64,000 nt of DNA, from contig CAIULL010000030.1 in assembly GCA_903899985.1 (NCBI GenBank), positions 1 through 64,000 on the forward strand, in the 5' to 3' direction. Below, one piece after another: positions 26,105-35,525 of this stretch. Origin of the DNA: an uncultured Schlesneria sp. (GTDB lineage Bacteria > Planctomycetota > Planctomycetia > Planctomycetales > Planctomycetaceae). Position numbers and translations under genes: made by a program. The notes beneath the pieces were generated by a model. It saw nothing but the letters and a program-made list of their open reading frames with translations. It was not told where the DNA came from and searched no databases. The stretch's first letter is position 1; every line of letters begins with the position of its first letter.

Positions 26105-28841
26105 GATTCGATTGTTCTTCGGTTGGGAGAGAAAAATAAAACGTTGCACCCAATTTGGGTTTTGCTTCAGCCCAAACTCGCCCTCCGTGCCGGAGGATCA
26201 CTCGTTGGACAATTGCCAGTCCAACCCCCGTCCCTTCGAATTCATTCTGATGATGTAACCGGTTAAAGACCTTAAACAGCTTGTGGACGTATTGCATATC
26301 GAAACCGACACCATTGTCCTTGACGAAGTATACCGTTTCCTGATCAACAGTTCTGGAACCAATCTCGATTACGGGTGGGGTGCTTGATCGCGAATACTTG
26401 AGAGCGTTGTCGATCAGGTTTTGCCAGACCTGCTTCACGAGTGCAGCGTCGGCAAACGCAGGAGCAAGTTCGGCCACACGAAACTCCGCAGATTGGTTGT
26501 GGCTCAAGGCCGACAGACACTCTTGAACAATCGCATTCATCGAAACTTCCGACTTTTTCAGTTCCTGGCGGCCCAGCCGCGAGAACGCGAGCAGGTGGTC
26601 GATTAGACGCCCCATTCGTTCGGCATTATCACAGATTTCGTGAAGCGAATCCTGGGCGTCGGCCGGCAACTGGCTGCGATAATCCTCGATCAATATTTGT
26701 GAAAAACCGTTAATGGCCCTGAGAGGAGCCCGCAAGTCGTGAGAGACGGAGTAACTGAACGACTCCAGTTCCAGGTTGACCTCTTGAAGTTGAGCCGTCC
26801 GCAGGACCACTCGGTCCTCCAACTCGGCGTTGAGCGTTCGGATCTTGTTTTCAGCCTGTTTGCGGAGGGTAATGTCCTCCGAAAGGATCATGATTCCGCC
26901 GATGACTCCAGAAGCATCCAGCCACGGTCGCACCGCCCGACGGAGCCACAACTGGTTCCCGTTGGCTTGCACCCACAGATCTTCTTCATTCGAATGGGGT
27001 TCACCAGCGAGGGCCTTCCGGTGGATCTCTTTCCATTTTGCCGGCAAATCCGGGTGAACGTCGTAGTGATTGCGCCCGACGAGGTTTTGCTCTCGACCGT
27101 AATCGTTCATCCATCTTTGGCTGACCGCGAGATAGTTCATCTCCCGATCTAGCATAGCAATCGCCGCAGGGGCATGTTCGACGAATGAAAGCAACTGGGC
27201 TTCGCGGGCTTTCAAGGCCGCTTCTGCGACTTTGCGATCGGTGATTTCCACAAGGACGCTGATAGCCCCGCGAGGTCGCCCTTGCTCGTTTCGCAGGGTC
27301 GTCGCGTAGGCCAACATCTCGCGGTCAGTGCCATCGTCGAAGGCCAGGGTGAACTCGAAGTTTTCCACTGGAATGCCGTGGGCCGCCTGTTGAGCAGGCA
27401 GTTCGTCAGCTCGTAGTTCGCGACCATCTTTCATCGCCTTGAAATGTCGTGGTTTGATTCCTTCTGGCGCGCTGAGTGATATCTCGGTACCTCGCGGGAT
27501 TCGGACCAGCGCGTTGGCCGCGCGATTGCCCGTCATATGCTGGCATTCCGGGTCGTGGGAGATGAATATGGCGGCCGGCACGGCATCCAGCGTTGCAGCC
27601 AGCTCCTCGGCCCGTTCTCTTGCGAGCTGATCACTTGCGATCAGTGCCGCCTCCACCTGTTTTCGCTCGGTAATGTCGTAATTGACCCCCAGAAAACGGG
27701 CTAAGGTCGGGAGTACTTCGGCTTTCTCAGGCGTGCCGTAAAAAAAGGTGCCTGCCCCGGCGATCCAGCGGAGTTGGCCGTCGGCCCGAATGATCCGGAA
27801 TTCCGCCTCGAATTTGCCCGTCCGAGTCGCGATATCCCATTTTGATTGGACGTCGCTCAAATCATCCGGGTGGACGAATCGAAAGAACGCATCAGGACCC
27901 GGTTCAATCTCGCCCGGGCGCAGCCCGAGGAGCCTGAACTCAACATCGTTCCAGACACTCTTACCAGTCTTCAGATCGACCTCGAATGTCCCCATTGAGC
28001 CTGCTTCAAGCGTCAAACGGAGCCTTTCTTCGCTGGCCTCGACAACCATCGCTGCGAGTTTACGTTCGGTGACATCTGCTGAGATCAAAACGCCGCGGAG
28101 GGGTCCGTTTCCGTCGAAAAAGACCCTCTTACGGACGTTCAACCAACGCACCGACCCATCCGTACGGACGACACGGTGCTCGAACGCAAACAACCCATCT
28201 CCTTTCGAGTCGAGGCACTGGGCGATCCGCCGCTCCAATTCAGGACGGTCGTCCGGGTGGAAGCGGTCGTGCACGACCGTGCGGGGGACCGGTTTCCCCG
28301 CCGGAAGATCAAAAAACGCCGCAGCCAACGATGACAGTTCTGTTGTTCCGGTATGATAGTCGATCTGCATGAGTCCGAGGCCGGCCACGTCGACCGCTAG
28401 TTTCAGGAGCTCTTCGCTTTCTGCTAAATCCGCAGTGCGCTCGGCGATCTCTCTCTCAAGTTCGCTGGCGCTGCGGAGGCCAAAAAACTGCGGTGTGATT
28501 CGAATGATGGCGAACACACTCGCCCAGGAAATGATCGCCGTAAAAAATTTCAGAAGACCTGACAACCGGTAGGCGGGCCACCAAAAGATGGTCGCATCCA
28601 TCAGATGCGTGAGACCACACATGATGACGAATGCAACGAAAAACGGGACGAGGCCCTTGAAGGGGAATTTCTTGTACCTTGTGGCATAGTAAGCCAGCAG
28701 GAACGGAATCACGAAGTACGCGGCACCGATGGCCAGGTCTGACACAATGTGCAGCCAACCGAGTCCGGGTGACCACTCCCCGCATTTCCATCTGGGCGGA
28801 AAACCGGATGAATCAAAGAGATCACCCCAAAATGCCCACAT
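26088..28841 (-). CDS. multi-PAS sensor histidine kinase with ethylene-receptor (ETR1)-like transmembrane sensor domain
   Basis: HIVSDLAIGAAYFVIPFLLAYY..VPFFVAFVIMCGLTHLMDATIFW; about four PAS blocks; FSYSVSHDLRAPLRAINGFSQIL and FEGTGVGLAIVQRVI; overlaps the RR gene start by 17 bp. Confidence 0.9.
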   Translation of the reverse strand: MWAFWGDLFDSSGFPPRWKCGEWSPGLGWLHIVSDLAIGAAYFVIPFLLAYYATRYKKFPFKGLVPFFVAFVIMCGLTHLMDATIFWWPAYRLSGLLKFFTAIISWASVFAIIRITPQFFGLRSASELEREIAERTADLAESEELLKLAVDVAGLGLMQIDYHTGTTELSSLAAAFFDLPAGKPVPRTVVHDRFHPDDRPELERRIAQCLDSKGDGLFAFEHRVVRTDGSVRWLNVRKRVFFDGNGPLRGVLISADVTERKLAAMVVEASEERLRLTLEAGSMGTFEVDLKTGKSVWNDVEFRLLGLRPGEIEPGPDAFFRFVHPDDLSDVQSKWDIATRTGKFEAEFRIIRADGQLRWIAGAGTFFYGTPEKAEVLPTLARFLGVNYDITERKQVEAALIASDQLARERAEELAATLDAVPAAIFISHDPECQHMTGNRAANALVRIPRGTEISLSAPEGIKPRHFKAMKDGRELRADELPAQQAAHGIPVENFEFTLAFDDGTDREMLAYATTLRNEQGRPRGAISVLVEITDRKVAEAALKAREAQLLSFVEHAPAAIAMLDREMNYLAVSQRWMNDYGREQNLVGRNHYDVHPDLPAKWKEIHRKALAGEPHSNEEDLWVQANGNQLWLRRAVRPWLDASGVIGGIMILSEDITLRKQAENKIRTLNAELEDRVVLRTAQLQEVNLELESFSYSVSHDLRAPLRAINGFSQILIEDYRSQLPADAQDSLHEICDNAERMGRLIDHLLAFSRLGRQELKKSEVSMNAIVQECLSALSHNQSAEFRVAELAPAFADAALVKQVWQNLIDNALKYSRSSTPPVIEIGSRTVDQETVYFVKDNGVGFDMQYVHKLFKVFNRLHHQNEFEGTGVGLAIVQRVILRHGGRVWAEAKPKLGATFYFSLPTEEQSNHDGNH

Positions 28842-29617
28842 ACTATTGTGTCCTAAATACGAGACGAAAGTTTAGGCACCACAGTGCAAATGAAATATTG
28901 AATCTTTGTGTTTGATCAATTTCCCCATTCTACTGGATTTGGGGACGTATCGCCTCACGCCATCGTAAAATGTATTTGACATGTACATCTTGAACTCCTG
29001 TTCGACTTTGCAGCGTTCGATTGGCTGATGTTAGCCGATCGGGAATGCGAGGGATTGTAGACAGAGGAACGAGCATGTTCGTGAAAGGAAGGACTTTAAA
29101 ATCACGTAAAGCCGCTCTGATTCGCTCGACGGACCGTAAGAATCGGGCAGTGTCTGCCTTAAAGGTGTGATCGAACAGAGAGTGAACCTGACGAGACTCG
29201 AATTATTCACTTTGGAGTCAATCGAATCTCGTTTGATCGTCCTCAGCGTGCACTCGCTCGCGATCCCCCCCGCCCTTTTTTTGCGGCGGCTTTGGCGTAA
29301 CTGATTTTGAGTCGAATTCTCAGCGTGGCCTCGCCGTGTTGGCGTGCGTCAAAAACCTCGATTTCCTATAGAGTCCTCCAAACGTTAAAAAAAAGTTGCG
29401 AAAATGGGTTTAAAGGCGACAGGTTCTGTTTTATAAATTTGTCGCACTCTTGTGTGTACCAAATGCTCGCGACGCCAGAAATGGAGAGAGAATCGTTACG
29501 AGATCGTTGAGGGTCAACGAAGCGATAAAGGGATTCTTTCCTCGAGTCCGTAGATCATCCATGGTCGTTGAATCAATTTCGCCTCCGGATCGGCCAGTCT
29601 TCGCGATGAGGGTGTGC

Positions 29618-29685
29618 AAAGTTGGCCAAGTTCGCACATGCGAAAATCCCATCAAAAATAGGAACTTGGCCAACTTGGCCAATAT
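29618..29685. repeat. direct repeat copy 1 with internal dyad
   Basis: aaagttggccaagttcgcacatgcgaaaatcccatcaaaaataggaacttggccaacttggccaa. Confidence 0.65.
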
Positions 29686-29802
29686 TTTTGCAATTGTTTG
29701 GCGGGCGTCAAAATCTCGACCTTGCCCTACGCAGGCGAACACCAGAAACCAAAGAGCGCCCGGTGGCAGGCTCGCTCTGTTGAATTCAGTACACGAGCGA
29801 AC

Positions 29803-29870
29803 GAAGTTGGCCAACTTTGCACACGCGAAAATCCCATCAAAACCAGGAAGTTGCCCAACTTGACCAAGTT
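29803..29870. repeat. direct repeat copy 2 with internal dyad
   Basis: gaagttggccaactttgcacacgcgaaaatcccatcaaaaccaggaagttgcccaacttgaccaagtt. Confidence 0.65.
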
Positions 29871-30112
29871 AATTTAATTTGTCTTGCCAGCTTCGAAGGC
29901 TCGACCGCAACCTACAGGATTTGGACTCCGGAGGCTGGTGCACCCCGTCTCGCCTGAACTTACTTCGAAGGCTCGACCTCAACGTGCTGGACTTTAACCA
30001 AACAAAAGAGTTCGGCCACTCTGGATGATGTCAAACTGTCGATCGCATATGATCTGACGATTATTGGCGATGGCGCAAGCGGTGGAGACGGTTGCGATGA
30101 CTTCGGTGACGT

Positions 30113-33100
30113 ATGCCTGAAATTCCGAATCCCAAATTGAGGACGCCGCCTCTACAGCAGCGTTCTGCGACGGGCGTATCACTCGAACAGGAGTATACAG
30201 GCTATGCAGAACTAAACTGCCTGACGAATTACTCGTTCCTTCAGGCCGCTTCGCATCCTGACGAGCTCGTGCAGCGCGCGGCGGAACTTCGATACAACGC
30301 ACTGGCAATCACTGATCGCAACAGCCTGGCCGGCGTCGTTCGTGCGCACGCAGCGGCCAAGCCACTTGGGCTGAAACTGCTGATCGGAACGGAATTAATT
30401 CTGGACGATGCCTCGCGCGTGGTCCTGTTGGCGATGAATCGAAAGGGTTACGGGCGACTTGCCCGCTTGCTGACCCTCGGAAAACGCCGTGCACCGAAGG
30501 GAGAGTGCCAGCTCAATTTTTTCGATGTGACTCAGCATGCGGAAGGTTTGCTGGCTTCGGTCATTCTGAAGGAAGACCAGACAGAAAACACGCTTGCCAG
30601 TTTGCATCGTTGGCGTGAGGTGTTTGGAGACCGATGTTCTGTTCTGGCGTCGCTGCAATACGGACCGCATGACGATGTATTGCTCGAACAATACCGGCGA
30701 ATCAGCAATGACGTTCGCCTGCCGCTTGTTGCGAGTAATCGAGTGCTCTACCACGATTCTTGCCGGAGGTATCTGCATGATGTACTGACGGCAATTCAGC
30801 TCGGCTGCACGGTTGCCGATCTCGGCACCAGTCGACCAGAGAATGGCCAGCAATACCTCAAATCGGGTGATGAGCTACGACGACTGTTCAGAACCTGTCC
30901 TTCTGCCGTTGAGCGGACCGTCGAAATCGCAGGTCGCTGTCATTTCTCACTGGATGAACTTCGTTACGAATATCCGGAAGAGCTCTCGCCATCGGGCGAG
31001 TCTCCGTTGGCCTGGTTGATTCAACTGACGTGGACAGGGGCGCGCGAGCGGTTTCCGGATGGACTTCCTGACAGAATTCGATTGCTGATTGAGCACGAAT
31101 TGCAGTTGATCGAACAATTGCATTACGAAGCCTATTTTCTGACGGTCTGGGACCTGGTTCGGTTTGCTCGCAGTCGGGGAATCCTGTGTCAGGGGCGCGG
31201 CTCGGCCGCGAATTCGGTCGTTTGCTTCTGCCTCGGTGTCACGAGCGTTGATCCAGATCGGATTGACGTCTTGTTCGAGCGATTCATTTCGCAGGAACGG
31301 GGTGAAGCCCCGGATATCGACGTCGATTTCGAGCATGAAAGACGAGAAGAAGTGCTGCAATATCTGTATGAAAAGTACGGACGTGAGCGCGCCGGAATGA
31401 CTGCCGAAGTGATTTCCTATCGCCCTCGTTCGGCCGTACGAGATGTCGGCAAGGCGTTGGGGCTTTCGCTGGACCGAGTTGATTCACTGGCCAAAGCGGT
31501 TGAGTATTCTCCACAAAAGCAGGAGGTATTAGCTGAAAGGTTTCACGAAAACGGCTTCGATACGAGTTCGCCACTTGGACGTCACTTTGTGAATCTTGTC
31601 GATGAGTTACTGGGGTTTCCTCGTCATCTCTCTCAGCATGTCGGCGGCATGGTCATCACAAACGGCCCGCTTTGTGAACTTGTTCCGATCGAGAATGCCG
31701 TGATGGCCAATCGCACGGTGATCGAATGGGATAAGAACGATCTCGATGCACTTGGGATCCTCAAAGTCGATTGTCTCGCCTTGGGGATGTTGACTGCGAT
31801 TCGAAAAACGTTCGAAATGATCAAGCGTCATCATGGGAAAGATTTATCGCTGGCAACAGTTCCTGCTGAAGACCAGGCCGTTTATCAGATGCTCTGTCGT
31901 GCCGAATCAATTGGCGTGTTCCAGGTGGAATCGCGGGCACAGATGAGTATGCTGCCACGTCTGTTGCCACGATCCTTCTATGACCTTGTCGTCGAAGTGG
32001 CCATCGTACGCCCCGGGCCAATCCAGGGGAATATGGTCCATCCCTACTTGAGGCGTCGAAGCGGTGAAGAGACGATTTCGTTTCCCAGCGAAGCGGTTCG
32101 AGGCGTGTTGGAAAAGACGATGGGGGTTCCCATCTTTCAGGAACAGGCGATGCGACTGGCAGTCGTCGCTGCCGGGTTTACCCCTGGCGAAGCAGATCAG
32201 CTTCGCCGTGCGATGGGGGCCTGGCGACGTCGGGGGGTAATGGAGCCGTTTCGCAAAAAGTTACTCGATGGAATGGATGAGCGAGGTTACGACCGGGATT
32301 TTGCCGAGCGGGTTTACGAGCAGATTCAAGGGTTTGGCGAGTATGGCTTCCCCGAATCACATGCTGCCAGCTTTGCGTTGTTGGTCTATTGTTCTGCGTG
32401 GCTCAAATACTATTACCCCGCCGAATTCACTGCAGCACTGCTCAATAGCCAGCCGCTTGGCTTTTATGCGCCGGCGCAGCTTGTCTCGGAAGCCATGCGT
32501 CAGCAGGTTGTTGTCCGCCCAATCGACATCAATGCCAGCGACTGGGATTGCACGCTTGAGCGAATGAATCTTGAGACGACCACTGATTCTGAAAAGAAAT
32601 CCAACCTGACGACTGAAAACCCGCATCAAAGACCGCTGGCGCTTCGATTAGGAATGAGAATGATTAAGGGCCTGCGACATGCTTCGGCCAGTTCGATCAT
32701 GATGGCTCGCAAGTCCAAGCCTTTCGCCTCGCAAGCCGACTTCGTAGCGCACTCGGATTTGAGTCATCGCGAGATGACGCTGTTGGCTCAGGCAGACGCC
32801 TTCAATTCTCTGGAAGCGTCCCGTCGAACAGCAGTATGGGATGCGATGCCTGCGAGGGAAGATGCGCCACTTTTCGAGCGAGTTAACGACGTCGAACCCG
32901 ATCCAACACTTCCGCGGATGACGCCGGTACAAGAGGTCGTCGCGGACTATCAGGCGGCGGGACTATCGCTTCGCGCTCACCCGATCAGTTTCGTTCGGCC
33001 GCAACTCGATCAACGTGGAGTTGTCCGTGCCAGCGACCTGCTGGTTCTTGAGGCCGAACGGAAGTACCTCGTTGCGGGACTCGTTCTTCTCAGACAGCGA

Positions 33101-33340
33101 CCATCGACCGCAAAGGGGATCACATTTATGACGCTCGAGGACGAAACAGGAACCACCAACCTTGTCGTCCACGTGAATGTCTGGGAACGTTTTCGATTGA
33201 TCGCTCGACGCGCATCGGCCTTGATTGCGCACGGTATCCTGCAGCGCGAGAACGGAGTGACTCATCTAGTCATCGATAAGATGGAAGACATGACTGAGAT
33301 TTTTGGAGAGTTCCACAATTCCTCCCGCGATTTTCGATAA
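30113..33340 (+). CDS. dnaE2: error-prone DNA polymerase, DnaE2/ImuC-type C-family alpha subunit
   Basis: YAELNCLTNYSFLQAASHPDELVQRAAELRYNALAITDRNSLAGVVRAH (PHP), ILCQGRGSAANSVVCFCLGVTSVDP, PDIDVDFEHERREEVLQYLY, VVEVAIVRPGPIQGNMVHPYLRRR. Confidence 0.95.
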   Translation: MPEIPNPKLRTPPLQQRSATGVSLEQEYTGYAELNCLTNYSFLQAASHPDELVQRAAELRYNALAITDRNSLAGVVRAHAAAKPLGLKLLIGTELILDDASRVVLLAMNRKGYGRLARLLTLGKRRAPKGECQLNFFDVTQHAEGLLASVILKEDQTENTLASLHRWREVFGDRCSVLASLQYGPHDDVLLEQYRRISNDVRLPLVASNRVLYHDSCRRYLHDVLTAIQLGCTVADLGTSRPENGQQYLKSGDELRRLFRTCPSAVERTVEIAGRCHFSLDELRYEYPEELSPSGESPLAWLIQLTWTGARERFPDGLPDRIRLLIEHELQLIEQLHYEAYFLTVWDLVRFARSRGILCQGRGSAANSVVCFCLGVTSVDPDRIDVLFERFISQERGEAPDIDVDFEHERREEVLQYLYEKYGRERAGMTAEVISYRPRSAVRDVGKALGLSLDRVDSLAKAVEYSPQKQEVLAERFHENGFDTSSPLGRHFVNLVDELLGFPRHLSQHVGGMVITNGPLCELVPIENAVMANRTVIEWDKNDLDALGILKVDCLALGMLTAIRKTFEMIKRHHGKDLSLATVPAEDQAVYQMLCRAESIGVFQVESRAQMSMLPRLLPRSFYDLVVEVAIVRPGPIQGNMVHPYLRRRSGEETISFPSEAVRGVLEKTMGVPIFQEQAMRLAVVAAGFTPGEADQLRRAMGAWRRRGVMEPFRKKLLDGMDERGYDRDFAERVYEQIQGFGEYGFPESHAASFALLVYCSAWLKYYYPAEFTAALLNSQPLGFYAPAQLVSEAMRQQVVVRPIDINASDWDCTLERMNLETTTDSEKKSNLTTENPHQRPLALRLGMRMIKGLRHASASSIMMARKSKPFASQADFVAHSDLSHREMTLLAQADAFNSLEASRRTAVWDAMPAREDAPLFERVNDVEPDPTLPRMTPVQEVVADYQAAGLSLRAHPISFVRPQLDQRGVVRASDLLVLEAERKYLVAGLVLLRQRPSTAKGITFMTLEDETGTTNLVVHVNVWERFRLIARRASALIAHGILQRENGVTHLVIDKMEDMTEIFGEFHNSSRDFR

Positions 33341-33441
33341 CACATCAGCGTGAATGAACGGATCATTTGCCATTGAGGGGTTAAAGAAATACTCTTTAAA
33401 GATCCACTTCGAATTCACCACGTTTCAATTTGGGGCCAAAC

Positions 33442-34176
33442 ATGTTCCGGTCTTTACGATCATATTTCCTGTTGTTCAGCGCCGCTTCAATGGCATTGAA
33501 TCCACTCGATGCGGAAGAAAAGGCGCCTCCCGCACGACTTTTAAATTTGCCGCTGGTGTTTCAGGATAACTTTGAAACCGGCGATCCTTCGGCTCGCTGG
33601 GAAGCGAGTGAACCCAAGGCCTGGAAACTGACCGAAATCGGTGGAAACAAGGTATGGAGCCAATTTCAGCACATTGAAACCAAGACGCCGGTTCGCTCAC
33701 CGTTTAATCGGTCGGTTGCGAAGGGCGTGATTGTCGGAAGCTGTGTGCTCGATGTTCAGCTCCAGTCGACCGCTCGTGATTATCCACACCGATCACTTTG
33801 TCTATTCTTCGGATATCAAGACCCGGCGCACATGTATTATGTCCATCTGGGCCAGAAGACGGACGATCACGCGAATCAGATTTTTATTGTGAACAACGAG
33901 CCAAGAAAGAAGATTTCGACTAAGACGACAGAAGGAACTCCATGGGACAATGAATGGCACCATGTTCGAGTCGTACGCGATGTCGACAACGGAAAGATTG
34001 AAGTCTACTTTGACAACATGGCTGAACCGGTGATGACTGCTGTCGACCACACGTTTAAGTGGGGGCAAATCGGCATTGGCTCGTTCGATGACACCGGCAA
34101 TTTTGACAACGTGCTTGTCTATGGAAATAAAGTCGATAAGCCTGTCGAGCCAAATCCACCAAAGACGAATAATTAA
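33442..34176 (+). CDS. secreted LamG/DUF1080-like (concanavalin-fold) hypothetical protein
   Basis: Signal-like N-terminus; VFQDNFETGDPSARWEAS..WHHVRVVRDVDNGKIEVYFDN..GQIGIGSFDDTGNFDNVLVYG; start trimmed to ATG 33442. Confidence 0.8.
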   Translation: MFRSLRSYFLLFSAASMALNPLDAEEKAPPARLLNLPLVFQDNFETGDPSARWEASEPKAWKLTEIGGNKVWSQFQHIETKTPVRSPFNRSVAKGVIVGSCVLDVQLQSTARDYPHRSLCLFFGYQDPAHMYYVHLGQKTDDHANQIFIVNNEPRKKISTKTTEGTPWDNEWHHVRVVRDVDNGKIEVYFDNMAEPVMTAVDHTFKWGQIGIGSFDDTGNFDNVLVYGNKVDKPVEPNPPKTNN

Positions 34177-34196
34177 CCCAATGAGGAGGATGCGAG

Positions 34197-34553
34197 ATGA
34201 CTTCTGGACCTGCTGGTAATATTACGTTCCTTGTGTCCCAACTGATTAACCAGGGGCCGATCCTCTTCGTATACCTCGTGGCAGGCTACTTTTCGATAAT
34301 TTATATGAGTCGGGCCCGACTCCCTTCGACGCTCACACTGATCGGGGTCATGATCCTCTTGGCGACAATATTTGGACAATCAGCGGTACACGCTTATTTA
34401 GCCAGCAACCGCACCAGCGTGTCGTTCCCTGAATTGACTCAAATTACGATTGTTGCCGGTAGTTGCCTGAGAGCGGTGGGACTTGGTTTTCTTGTTGCTG
34501 CGATCTTCGTCGGTCGTAACGAGACTTCCGGCGAACGTTACCTTCGCGAGTAA
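34197..34553 (+). CDS. small integral membrane protein (about 3 TM)
   Basis: Good SD (gaggagg) 8-9 nt upstream of ATG; three hydrophobic segments; follows 33442..34176 closely. Confidence 0.7.
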   Translation: MTSGPAGNITFLVSQLINQGPILFVYLVAGYFSIIYMSRARLPSTLTLIGVMILLATIFGQSAVHAYLASNRTSVSFPELTQITIVAGSCLRAVGLGFLVAAIFVGRNETSGERYLRE

Positions 34554-35482
34554 ATACCACACTCACGTTCAAGATCAACTTTGATTGCCGCCACCTGGCC
34601 AGGAGGCAATGGGTGAACCTCAGGATGAAGAGCATGAGCCAGGATTTCCAGGCTGTCCACAAGACGCGGCCCTGGTCGGCTGAAATAGGAGTTTCCATCC
34701 ATCAGATAGACTCGATCTGAACGAACGCACCTGAGGCTGGCAAAACCTGGATAGGCGGCCAGAATTGGCAGGTCCTTACGCGTCCTCTCGATGTCAAATC
34801 CGCAACATGCGACGACGAGTATATCGGGGTCAGCAGAAATAATCTCTTGCCAAGGAATTGTCCGAGAAGGCTGAGATTCTTGTCCGATGACTTCGATTCC
34901 CCCGGCAAACCGAACCAGTTCCGGGGTCCAATGTCCTGAGGAAAACGGCGGATCGATCCATTCCAGTACGACGACACGAGGTGGATTTGTAATGCGGCGG
35001 GTCCGATCTTTAACCACATTAACACGTTGTTGTAGTCGGGCGACGGATGCATCCGCCTGACCCAGGGCGTTTGCAGCAGTTCCAACGAACGACATGCAGG
35101 AAAGGACTTCTCCGAGAGTATGCGGCTCCAGATTGATGACCTTTGGGCGGCCAGGTAAACGGCAGGCCGCGTCTGTTACTTCGGACTCTGCGACAGCGCA
35201 TACATCGCACAGGGCCTGAGTGATGATTAATTCAGGTTGCAGTTGCGCAAGGATATTCTGGTTGAGCGAGTAAAGTGCCCGCTGCGACTTCAATCGCTCG
35301 CGAACTAATGCGTCGATCTCATGGCTGGAGGCATCTACAGGAATCAACGTCGTTGTGACTTTTGGCAGCTCACGCACGAAGGGAGGATAGTCGCATTCAT
35401 GAGTGACACCGACCAGTTGATCACCTGCGCCTATCGCGCAAACGATTTCGGTCGCACTGGGAAGCAGCGAAACAATCCGCAT
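34538..35482 (-). CDS. cobalamin-binding / ABC transporter substrate-binding (BtuF-like) protein
   Basis: MRIVSLLPSATEIVCAIGAGDQLVGVTHECDYP; VVLEWIDPPFSSGHWTPELVRFAGG. Confidence 0.9.
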   Translation of the reverse strand: MRIVSLLPSATEIVCAIGAGDQLVGVTHECDYPPFVRELPKVTTTLIPVDASSHEIDALVRERLKSQRALYSLNQNILAQLQPELIITQALCDVCAVAESEVTDAACRLPGRPKVINLEPHTLGEVLSCMSFVGTAANALGQADASVARLQQRVNVVKDRTRRITNPPRVVVLEWIDPPFSSGHWTPELVRFAGGIEVIGQESQPSRTIPWQEIISADPDILVVACCGFDIERTRKDLPILAAYPGFASLRCVRSDRVYLMDGNSYFSRPGPRLVDSLEILAHALHPEVHPLPPGQVAAIKVDLERECGIYSRR

Positions 35483-35525
35483 TAATTAACGCCTGCGTGA
35501 GAGGGAATAAAACGAATCGACAATC

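Noticed and set aside
27748-28356. 202 aa + strand Ser/Arg-rich ORF
   Set aside because: Shadow ORF antisense to PAS domains of the ETR1-like kinase.
8840-28841. Functional link between the copper-type efflux island and the ETR1-like kinase (ethylene receptors need copper)
   Set aside because: They are on opposite strands about 10 kb apart with unrelated genes between; proximity alone does not support it.
29431-29863. 127 aa (-) and 137 aa (+) ORFs in the repeat-rich gap
   Set aside because: They lie across the direct repeats, overlap each other in antisense and lack any family motif.
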